This document shows positions 8,510 to 14,346 of a stretch of DNA of 16,280 nucleotides, one piece after another (the stretch's first letter is position 1; every line of letters starts with the position of its first letter). The notes under the pieces were generated by a model. The model was not told the DNA's origin and did no database searches. It worked only from the letters and a program-made list of their open reading frames with translations. Origin of the DNA: JBCCQH01 sp039024435 (GTDB taxonomy: Bacteria > Bacteroidota > Bacteroidia > J057 > JADKCL01); contig JBCCQH010000138.1 in the NCBI GenBank assembly GCA_039024435.1, forward strand, positions 1 through 16,280, given 5' to 3'. A program made the position numbers and the translations under genes.

Positions 8510-8986
8510 TCAATCCAGTGGGTATGCCTGAATGGCATCTTTCCGCAAGTGCACCAAATGCCAATCCCGCAGGATTAGGGCGCCTTTGCTTTGGTAGAAG
8601 CGGATCGCGTTTTCGTTCCAATCCAGTACTTCCCACTGGATCCTCCGGCAACCGTGGGCCTTGCCGTAGCGCACCACCTCCGCCAGGAGTGCATTGCCGA
8701 TGCCTTTGCCCCGCACACTTTGGGTCACGATCAGGTCCTCCAGGTGCAATGTCTTTCCTTTCCAAGTGGAATATCGCCAATACACCAGCGCAATGCCGAT
8801 CACTTCGCCGCTGGACTCGGCAATAAAACAATGGAAAGCCGGTGATTCCCCGAAGCCATCCCGCTCAAGTTCGGCAACGGAGGTCTCCACCTCGTCCAGT
8901 TCTCGCTCAAATTCCGCCAATTCTCGAATCAAGCGCATGACGTCGGGCAGATCTTCCCGCCGGGCGTCTCGGATTGCGTATTCCAT
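8510..8986 (-). CDS. GNAT family N-acetyltransferase, diamine/thialysine acetyltransferase-like
   Basis: The 158-residue protein is a full-length GNAT domain. The acetyl-CoA loop is VRGKGIGNALL (residues 91-101, the R-G-x-G-x-G/A pattern). The segment STWKGKTLHLEDLIV (73-87) and VLDWNENAIRFYQSKGA (120-136, with probable catalytic Tyr131) are the hallmarks of the spermidine/spermine and thialysine acetyltransferase (SAT-like) subgroup. It probably transfers acetyl from acetyl-CoA to a primary amine of a diamine, polyamine or lysine analogue in the cytoplasm. The start ATG at 8986 matches the usual N-terminus (IRDARREDLPDVMRLI). The neighbour downstream is the FAD oxidase 151 bases away in the same direction; co-transcription is possible but unproven. 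Confidence 0.92.
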   Translation of the reverse strand: MEYAIRDARREDLPDVMRLIRELAEFERELDEVETSVAELERDGFGESPAFHCFIAESSGEVIGIALVYWRYSTWKGKTLHLEDLIVTQSVRGKGIGNALLAEVVRYGKAHGCRRIQWEVLDWNENAIRFYQSKGALILRDWHLVHLRKDAIQAYPLD

Positions 8987-9004
8987 ACATTAAAAATCGA
9001 AATT

Positions 9005-9027
9005 TTTTGCCGGAAACAAAGGCAAAA
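9005..9027. promoter_or_regulatory. Small inverted repeat upstream of the acetyltransferase
   Basis: TTTTGCC (9005-9011) and GGCAAAA (9021-9027) form a perfect 7-bp inverted repeat with a 9-base spacer, 19 bases upstream of the ATG at 8986. On the minus strand CTATTTTGCC also lies here and is one base short of the Bacteroidota -7 element TAnnTTTG. It may be a promoter-proximal operator or a 5' leader hairpin. Repeats of this size arise by chance in a window this long. Confidence 0.3.
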
Positions 9028-9113
9028 TAGACGGAATATTTGTCCGAACAAACCCCGCCGTTCCCGGTCTCACCGGCCTTGCGTCATCCCGGCCCTACCG
9101 CGCATATCTCCCA

Positions 9114-10304
9114 TTAACCCGGTTCCACCGCCAGTGCCGCGGCCGCTTCCTGCGGGCGCAGAATGCCCAATTGCTTCATGTTATTGATTAGGTCTTCCAG
9201 GAAAATGTTGTTCACGTGGTCGCCGCCTGCTGCGCCCAGGGCCGCCACACCGTAAAGGTAAGGCCGGCCCATCAGCACAAAATCCGCCCCCAGGGCCAAT
9301 CCCCGCAGGATGTCCAGCCCCGTCCGAATCCCGCTGTCAAACACCACCGGGGCCCGGCCCTTCAGTTCCGCCACCACCTCCGGCAAGGCATCAATTGCCG
9401 CCGGCGCCCCATCAAACTGCCGGCCTCCATGGTTCGAAACAATCACCCCGTCGATCCCCTGATCAATGGCCTGCCGCGCATCGGCCGGATGCAACAAACC
9501 CTTTAGCAAGATCGGTCCCGGCCACAGATCGCGCACCGTACGGATGTAGTCCCAGTCCAGATCACCCCGGAAATTGAAGCGGGCATAGTTGGCCGCCGAT
9601 TTAAGGTCTTTTTTCGGGCTGAACGACTCAACGAAACGCAGCCGCGGCAGCCCATGCTGAAGGATCTTCAGGCTCCAAGCGGGATGGGTCGCCCCTTCCC
9701 AAATCATTTTAGGCGTAAAGCGCGGGGGCAGCGTCAGACCTGATTTCCGCGAATTTTCCCGCCGGCTCGGCATGGGAACATCGGCGGTGACGATCAGGGT
9801 GTGAAATCCAGTGTCCCAGGCCCGCTTCAACATCGTCTCCCGGATCACGGGGTCCTTGGGCGGATACAACTGAAACCAGCCCATGTCACCTACTTCCGGT
9901 CCGATGATCTCCGGCGTTTGGGTGGCGACGGTACTCAGGGTGTAAGGAATCCGGTACTTCTTCGCCGAGCGAGCCAGGATGCGCTCGCAGTCCGGCCACA
10001 CCAAGCCGCAGAGTCCCATCGGCGCGATGCCGAAAGGAGCCGCGTAGCGCTTGCCCAGAAACTCAGTTTCCAAGTCCGTATCCATGGTCCCCCGGATGAA
10101 ACGGGGAACCATCGTGATCCGGTCCAATGCTTCGCGGTTGCGCACAATTGCTTCCTCGCGGCCGGTTCCCGACTCCAGGTATTGCCAGGCGACATTGGGG
10201 ATTCGCCGCCGGGCCTTGCGGGCCAGATCGTCGATTCCGGGGTAGCGGTCCATGATCCGAGCCAGTGCGGGATCAGCAATGTTGTTGTAGCGGCTTTGGG
10301 TCAA
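9114..10304 (-). CDS. FMN-dependent alpha-hydroxy-acid dehydrogenase/oxidase (lactate dehydrogenase-like)
   Basis: The 396-residue protein spans the whole FMN-dependent alpha-hydroxy-acid dehydrogenase family (LldD, glycolate oxidase, flavocytochrome b2). Seen are AAPFGIAPMGL (88-98) around FMN, WFQLYPP (143-149), Lys268 in PILLKGLLHPADA, the active-site motif SNHGGRQFDG (290-299) with catalytic His292 and Arg295, DSGIRTG (323-329) and GADFVLMGRPYLYG (339-352) for the FMN phosphate. It oxidises a 2-hydroxy acid such as L-lactate to the 2-oxo acid, probably at the inner face of the membrane; the substrate is not decided by sequence. The longest frame starts with TTG at 10304, with an in-frame TAA shortly upstream. 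ATG at 10253 (MDRYPGIDDLARKARRRIP) is the alternative start and would remove 17 residues. Confidence 0.93.
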   Translation of the reverse strand: MTQSRYNNIADPALARIMDRYPGIDDLARKARRRIPNVAWQYLESGTGREEAIVRNREALDRITMVPRFIRGTMDTDLETEFLGKRYAAPFGIAPMGLCGLVWPDCERILARSAKKYRIPYTLSTVATQTPEIIGPEVGDMGWFQLYPPKDPVIRETMLKRAWDTGFHTLIVTADVPMPSRRENSRKSGLTLPPRFTPKMIWEGATHPAWSLKILQHGLPRLRFVESFSPKKDLKSAANYARFNFRGDLDWDYIRTVRDLWPGPILLKGLLHPADARQAIDQGIDGVIVSNHGGRQFDGAPAAIDALPEVVAELKGRAPVVFDSGIRTGLDILRGLALGADFVLMGRPYLYGVAALGAAGGDHVNNIFLEDLINNMKQLGILRPQEAAAALAVEPG

Positions 10305-10621
10305 ATCGAAGTATTTTTGCCGAAGTTACGAATTCCCTCGCATTGCCGGACGGCATCTCCACCGTGGGTTGCACGACAAAATTGGGAATTGCGGGCTCGG
10401 CGGGTGGTTGGGCGCAGTGCCGAAGATGGCTCGATTCAAAGCCTGTAGCACACGGAAATCCCGCGCGGCTCCGCACGAAAACTTGAAACAAAATTGATTT
10501 AATCCATTGAAAATAAAACCATTAGCGAACGCCTACTGGGCCATAGAGCCCAGGCGATGGCCTGTCCGCTACAATCAAAAGCACAGTTGAACGGTGGCCC
10601 ATTGGACCGCATCCTTCTGCC
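10305..10621. other. 317-bp intergenic stretch, no gene seen
   Basis: The stretch lies between the lipoprotein gene's end and the dehydrogenase's start, both on the minus strand, so it should hold the end of one transcript and the promoter of the other. Open frames here are short and lack any family signal. One perfect hairpin is present at 10536-10553. An AT-rich patch at about 10490-10530 follows it on the minus strand. Confidence 0.5.
10536..10553 (-). terminator. Possible weak terminator hairpin after the lipoprotein gene
   Basis: CTGGGC (10536-10541) and GCCCAG (10548-10553) form a perfect 6-bp stem with a 6-base loop, 69 bases past the lipoprotein stop on the minus strand. No immediate T-run follows on that strand; a T-rich patch begins about 15 bases later. 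It is therefore at best a weak intrinsic terminator. Confidence 0.3.
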
Positions 10622-11008
10622 TCAGGTACTCCGAATCTTAATCACGAAACTGATTTGCTGGGCGGTGCCCGACCAGTCAGTGTAGGCGATGACCGCGGTG
10701 GCCTGGGCCTCGATGTCCGGCAAGGGAACACTTTGGTTCACCGTACCGCTTGCATTGACCGTGAAATCCTCCTCGTGCAGATTGATCCCAAGCTTGCGGA
10801 TTTTCAGGTTCAAATTGGAATTGGGTTGCAAACCAGAAACATCGAGCTGCACGGGTTCACCCGCCCCCACCAGAACCTCCGTGTTCCCGGCAATGGATTG
10901 TCCATTGACCAGAACCTGGACGCCTTCCGGCAATACGATTTCCTTTTTGCAAGCGCTGGAAGCCAACAATAGCAGCATCCCGGATAAAAACAGAATTTTT
11001 TTATGCAT
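10622..11008 (-). CDS. Small putative lipoprotein, unknown function
   Basis: From ATG at 11008 the protein is 128 residues. It opens with MHKKILFLSGMLLLLASSAC, a lysine-rich start, hydrophobic core and a Cys at residue 20 followed by KKE, so it is a likely lipoprotein although the position three before the cysteine is Ser rather than Leu. The rest is strand-rich (VQVLVNGQSI, EPVQLDVSGLQPNSNLNLKI, ATAVIAYTDWSG, ISFVIKI), which suggests one Ig-like beta-sandwich. No family is recognised. The frame extends upstream to 11119, but that part is basic and looks non-coding, and GAGGAT lies six bases before the chosen ATG as a fair Shine-Dalgarno site. The gene stands alone between two long gaps. An envelope role is an inference from the signal sequence. 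Confidence 0.78.
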   Translation of the reverse strand: MHKKILFLSGMLLLLASSACKKEIVLPEGVQVLVNGQSIAGNTEVLVGAGEPVQLDVSGLQPNSNLNLKIRKLGINLHEEDFTVNASGTVNQSVPLPDIEAQATAVIAYTDWSGTAQQISFVIKIRST

Positions 11009-11551
11009 GATCAATCCTCGATTGGCAATTTCAAAGTTGTACGCGGCAGAAAGCCCCGAGTTCCGCACTTTGGGGCCGATTTTCGGCGATTGTTTACACG
11101 TGTTAGGTAGGAAGAGCATTCGCGGGGCAAATATTTACCCGGTGGCCCTATGGCATCCGCAGATCCCTGCCCCCGACCACTGACCGCGACGAAAAACGTG
11201 TTGGGTTTTCGGGTAATACCACGCAAATGCAATCACTCTTCTCCGGGTTACGTGGAAATTCCCTTTACAAAAACACCTCTGTCCCACCCTGCAACCACGC
11301 TCCCGGAAAACCGGACGAACGCTCCGGGGCCGCTTCAGTGACGACGCTCTGGCCAAAACCCCTACCGGTATGCGCCACTCGGCAAAAAACGCATTCCCGT
11401 GCCCACAACCGCCGATTTCCCCACCCAGCATGATCCAATTTTTGCGTATATTTAACTAAGTTAAGCTCCGCAATTGTCCAGAAACTCCTCTCCCAATTGC
11501 GCGGCTGACCCCGTCGGAAGCACTTTTGATCCTCTAACTCAAATTTGACTT
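11009..11551. other. 543-bp intergenic stretch between divergent genes
   Basis: This lies between the lipoprotein (minus) and the CPMC membrane protein (plus) and should hold both promoters. Small open frames on both strands (such as 11135-11431 minus) are Arg/Gly/Cys-rich, overlap each other and show no family signal. The GC content falls sharply near 11435-11470, where a perfect 13-bp palindrome sits, and TCAAATTTGA at 11539-11548 is a perfect 10-bp palindrome just before the ATG at 11552. CAATTG occurs twice (about 11471 and 11496). No clear TAnnTTTG promoter element was found. Confidence 0.5.
11452..11464. promoter_or_regulatory. Palindromic possible operator TTAACTAAGTTAA
   Basis: TTAACT-A-AGTTAA is a perfect inverted repeat in an AT-rich patch, 87 bases before the start at 11552. 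Its position upstream of a two-gene unit and its symmetry suit a dimeric repressor of the MarR or ArsR kind. No regulator gene is in the window. A few palindromes of this size are expected by chance in 16 kb, so only its location supports it. Confidence 0.35.
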
Positions 11552-12241
11552 ATGTCAGTTCAATCGAATGACCTGCTTGTGGTCGTCCGCTCCGACTTTG
11601 CCTACCGTGCTGAACTCCGCGCCTTGCTCCACGCGGCTTGCCAGGCCAGCGAGCGGCTTCCCGTATGGGAAGAACAACCGACAGGAGATCGGTTGTTGCC
11701 CCGCAGGCTCCGTCAGTACGAACAAACCGCGCTCTTTATCGGATACCAATTGGTGGTTACATTTGGCGATGACCCCGAATTGTGGCCCGATGCTGAAACA
11801 TTGGCCGAACTTATCTCCAAGCACCATCCCGCCCCCATCCGTCGACGGCGACCCCGTTTTTCTTCGGCGATTTCCATCTTTTCTACGGTGATGATCGTCC
11901 TGATCCCAAAATGCCCCATGTGTTTTGCGGCCTATGCCGCCGCGCTCAGTTCGCTGGGTTTGGGGACCGTACCTTACATGCCCTGGCTCCTCCCCGCAAT
12001 GGCGGTGGTACTGGTCCTGGGCATCGCCGTGCTTTGGTGGCGGGGGCGGAAAGGCCACGGCTACCTGCCTTTCTACTTGAGCCTCGGCGGGGCAGCTCTG
12101 CTTTTTCTCGGCAAATTTACCTTCGACTCTCCCCCTTTGCTGTACGCGGGCATGGGGTTCATGCTGCTCGCGTCGATCTGGAATGCCTTGCCGCTCAACG
12201 TAAAAACCGGATTGCGCCGCCGCATCCCCAACTGGAATTGA
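11552..12241 (+). CDS. Four-helix membrane protein with CPMC motif, unknown function
   Basis: The 229-residue protein has a cytoplasm-like N-terminal part (residues 1-95; pattern LLVVVRSDFAYRAELRALL then YEQTALFIGYQLVVTFGDD) and a basic RRRRPR stretch at 97-102. About four membrane helices follow: 104-138, 145-163, 171-189 and 196-212. The first carries IPKCPMCFAAYAAALSSLGL, with Cys121 and Cys124. From memory, a PKCPxCxAAY motif occurs in other small uncharacterised bacterial membrane proteins; MerC/MerT-like mercury transporters also place a cysteine pair in their first helix, but I see no homology that would justify that name. The CxxC could bind metal or act in thiol exchange. The next gene begins three bases after the stop, so translation is probably coupled and the products likely work together. 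Confidence 0.9.
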   Translation: MSVQSNDLLVVVRSDFAYRAELRALLHAACQASERLPVWEEQPTGDRLLPRRLRQYEQTALFIGYQLVVTFGDDPELWPDAETLAELISKHHPAPIRRRRPRFSSAISIFSTVMIVLIPKCPMCFAAYAAALSSLGLGTVPYMPWLLPAMAVVLVLGIAVLWWRGRKGHGYLPFYLSLGGAALLFLGKFTFDSPPLLYAGMGFMLLASIWNALPLNVKTGLRRRIPNWN

Positions 12242-12244
12242 ACC

Positions 12245-13009
12245 ATGGGAATCTTCAATTTCCGTTTTTGGTCCCGGGATACAGCGGAGAAGCCGCACAA
12301 GCTGGGACCTACCGCCAAGGTGCGCATCCGCGGTGGCTTTGATCGGGAAGGGAGTCCCTGGACTCCGGACATTGTATTGGCGCGGGGCTTTGCCTCCTCA
12401 TCCGATGCCGAAGCCGCCATCAACTGCTGCAACTGGGATGAAGAACTGTCCAGTTGTCCGCACTGTGGGGAAATTTGCCGCTGCAATGCAGTTCACGTTC
12501 CCGCCGACCGGGGCATCGTCCGCACCCTCCATGCGGACGAAGCGGTGCTCTACCCCGATTTGCAGGAAGACGACTTGCGCCTCACAGTTCGAGTGGAGAG
12601 CACCAGCGCGGTCCGGCAGGCGTTTACGGTGCGCGTGTTCATTGCCCCCGAAGCCCTCGCCCATCGCCACGAAGCCTGGATGGAACTGGGCCGGGCCACC
12701 CGCCAGTTTGCCCCGGGAGAGCGCCGCGCCATTGCGCCCTCCGCCGAACCGATCAATCCACCGCCCGATGTCCCCAATCCCCCCGTCCCCCGCAGTTTTG
12801 ACCGGTACCAATTGCTGTTGCTGGTCACGGATACGCGCCGCGACATGCAACTTGTCGGCTGCGGCTGTGGTGGCATGGACGTCTGTAAGTCGGGAGCGGA
12901 CCTGCCTTGGAGCTACCCATTTGACCGGCCGCTGGGCGATTCTCCCCCCAAGGTGATCGCCCGCCGGCGAGACATGGTGAGCCGGGTAATTGAGGTCGTC
13001 TGGAAATGA
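12245..13009 (+). CDS. Cysteine-rich soluble protein, possible metal binding, unknown function
   Basis: The 254-residue protein has no signal peptide or membrane helix and no family I recognise. It has nine cysteines in two clusters: Cys61-Cys62 followed by Cys71, Cys74, Cys78 and Cys80 (SSCPHCGEICRC), and Cys206, Cys208 and Cys214 (GCGCGGMDVC). CPHCG-x-x-CxC is like a zinc- or cluster-binding knuckle. Residues 110-135 and 185-196 are strand-rich (LRLTVRVEST, AFTVRVFIAP, YQLLLLVTD), suggesting a beta-sandwich that brings the two clusters together. A proline-rich linker (PPPDVPNPPVP) lies at 172-182. It starts three bases after the CPMC membrane protein gene. A shared metal or thiol task is my inference; redox sensing or an iron-sulfur site are alternatives. 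Confidence 0.88.
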   Translation: MGIFNFRFWSRDTAEKPHKLGPTAKVRIRGGFDREGSPWTPDIVLARGFASSSDAEAAINCCNWDEELSSCPHCGEICRCNAVHVPADRGIVRTLHADEAVLYPDLQEDDLRLTVRVESTSAVRQAFTVRVFIAPEALAHRHEAWMELGRATRQFAPGERRAIAPSAEPINPPPDVPNPPVPRSFDRYQLLLLVTDTRRDMQLVGCGCGGMDVCKSGADLPWSYPFDRPLGDSPPKVIARRRDMVSRVIEVVWK

Positions 13010-13067
13010 GTCGCCAGGCAGCTTGTACCGGGTAGCGGCGGTCGAGGCACACGGACATTTTTTGCCA

Positions 13068-13119
13068 TTCTGGCGCGCAGAAACCGAAAATGTGTAATTT
13101 CGGTTTTTGCGCGCCGGAA
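13068..13119. terminator. 22-bp stem hairpin after the cysteine-protein operon
   Basis: The arms 13068-13089 and 13098-13119 pair over 22 positions around an 8-base loop (ATGTGTAA), with two G-T wobbles: one inside the main stem and one where TTCT/GGAA extends it. The inner 18 bp start GGCGCGC and end GCGCGCC. It begins 58 bases past the stop at 13009 and ends 32 bases before the ATG at 13152. It probably ends the upstream transcript, but no T-run follows on either strand. A leader structure for the next gene or a REP-like repeat unit are alternatives. Confidence 0.6.
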
Positions 13120-13151
13120 AGTGCGTGCGCCCAATTTAAATTCGGTCAGCT

Positions 13152-14015
13152 ATGATCACTACCACCATCCGCCTGGGCGGCGTCCCCGAGCACTTCAATC
13201 TTCCCATCCATTTGGCGCATGAGCGGGGCGAATTTGCCGCAAATGGCGTGCAATTGGAGTGGACCACCTGCCAAGGCGGCACCGGGCAGATGACCCGCGC
13301 GCTGCGCGAAGGCAGCATCGACGCCTGCATATTGCTTACCGAAGGCATCATCAAGGACATCATCCACGGCAATCCCAGTCGGATTGTTTCCGGTTACGTC
13401 AATACGCCGCTGATCTGGGGGATCCACACCGGCGCCAACAACGCGCTGCGGCGGGGAGAAGAGATTTTCGACAAGCGGTACGCCATCAGCCGGTTTGGAT
13501 CGGGATCTCACCTGATGGCGATTGTCGATGCCACAACGGACAACCGCACCCTAAAGCGGGAACAGTTCGTGCCCATCCGCAATCTCGATGGTGCCCTCGC
13601 CTCGCTGGAAGCGCTGGAAACCGACGTGTTTTATTGGGAAAAGTACACGACGAAGCCGTACGTGGACGGTGGAAAGTTGCGCCGCATCGGACAATTCATT
13701 ACTCCCTGGCCCTGTTTTGTGATCGCCGCGACGGAAGAGATTCTCCAGCGCGCCCCGGAAGCTATTGTCCAAATGCTCCGTACAATTCACGCCAGTTGCC
13801 GGCAGTTCATGGACTCGGACGAAAACATTGGCCGGGTGGCCGAGCGCTACGGACAAAAACGCCGCGACGTGGAGCGCTGGTACCACGCCACCGAATGGGC
13901 AGTCCACGGCTGGCTGAGCAACAAGATGCTGCGCAGCGTGGTTCACAACCTACAACTCGCGGAAATTATCGATCCGGAGGATCCGATCCCAGAATTGGTG
14001 TGGCAGCGGAAATGA
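13152..14015 (+). CDS. Cytoplasmic periplasmic-binding-protein-like (Ca3427-like PBP2 fold) protein
   Basis: The 287-residue protein has the type 2 periplasmic-binding fold of the nitrate/sulfonate/pyrimidine (NMT1/THI5-like) group: it opens TTTIRLGGVPEHFNLPIHLA, then has CQGGTGQMTRALREGSIDAC (residues 36-55), GNPSRIVSGYVNTPLIWGIH and RYAISRFGSGSHLMAIVDA (the ligand-site loop). The VPEHF start and GGTGQM motif fit the Ca3427-like subgroup, named from a Candida protein and also found in bacteria. It has no signal peptide or lipobox, and no ABC transporter permease or ATPase gene is nearby, so it is probably not a transport receptor. A cytoplasmic ligand-binding or enzymatic role is possible, as in THI5-like pyrimidine synthesis, but the THI5 active-site motif is not evident. 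The ligand is unknown. AATTTAAATT (13133-13142) precedes the start. Confidence 0.9.
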   Translation: MITTTIRLGGVPEHFNLPIHLAHERGEFAANGVQLEWTTCQGGTGQMTRALREGSIDACILLTEGIIKDIIHGNPSRIVSGYVNTPLIWGIHTGANNALRRGEEIFDKRYAISRFGSGSHLMAIVDATTDNRTLKREQFVPIRNLDGALASLEALETDVFYWEKYTTKPYVDGGKLRRIGQFITPWPCFVIAATEEILQRAPEAIVQMLRTIHASCRQFMDSDENIGRVAERYGQKRRDVERWYHATEWAVHGWLSNKMLRSVVHNLQLAEIIDPEDPIPELVWQRK

Positions 14016-14094
14016 GTCGCTCCTGCAGAAGCAAGCCAAGGGTGAGCCGGCAATTTTGCGATCACGGAATGCACCCCGGAATTTTGACCGCCGC

Positions 14095-14346
14095 TCAGTG
14101 TTGGACCACGAAGCGCCGGGACACGATCCTGGAATTGGTGCGCAAACGCAAGATGTAAAAGCCATCGGCGAGACGGCTCACCGGAATCGTGAGGTCGGTT
14201 CCCCCGACCACCGCCAATTCGCCCGCCCGGATCTGCTTTCCTTGTAGATCGACCACTTCGTAGCGCGCCGTTTCCCCGCCGGACATCGCAAAATTCACCC
14301 GCAGCTCCTGGTCCGCCGGCTGGGGAAAGAGTTGCAGGTTTTCATG
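14095..14346 (-). other. T9SS type A sorting domain of the beta-helix protein
   Basis: Residues about 619-701 contain LQLFPQPADQELRVNF, then YEVVDLQGKQIRAG, a LTIPVSRLADGFYILRLRT stretch and a basic-aromatic end (RRFVVQH). This order (N/QPA, strand with V-D-x-x-G, L-x-x-G-x-Y-x-L) is the TIGR04183-type secretion signal used by Bacteroidota. The domain is cut off on export; it is the best taxonomic marker in the window. Confidence 0.92.

Noticed and set aside
9064..9076. Hairpin CCGGT-CTC-ACCGG downstream of the FMN dehydrogenase
   Set aside because: The stem is only 5 bp with a 3-base loop and no T-run follows, so it is not a supported terminator.
11009..11119. N-terminal extension of the lipoprotein frame to 11119
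   Set aside because: The extra 37 residues would place the signal sequence internally; ATG at 11008 has a Shine-Dalgarno-like GAGGAT and starts a normal signal.
11135..11433. Small open frames on both strands in the 11009-11551 gap
   Set aside because: They are Arg/Gly/Cys-rich, overlap each other and have no recognisable domain or ribosome-binding site.
13002..14020. 13-base direct repeat GGAAATGAGTCGC across the stops at 13009 and 14015
   Set aside because: About two exact 13-base matches are expected by chance in a window of this length, and there is no extension on either side.
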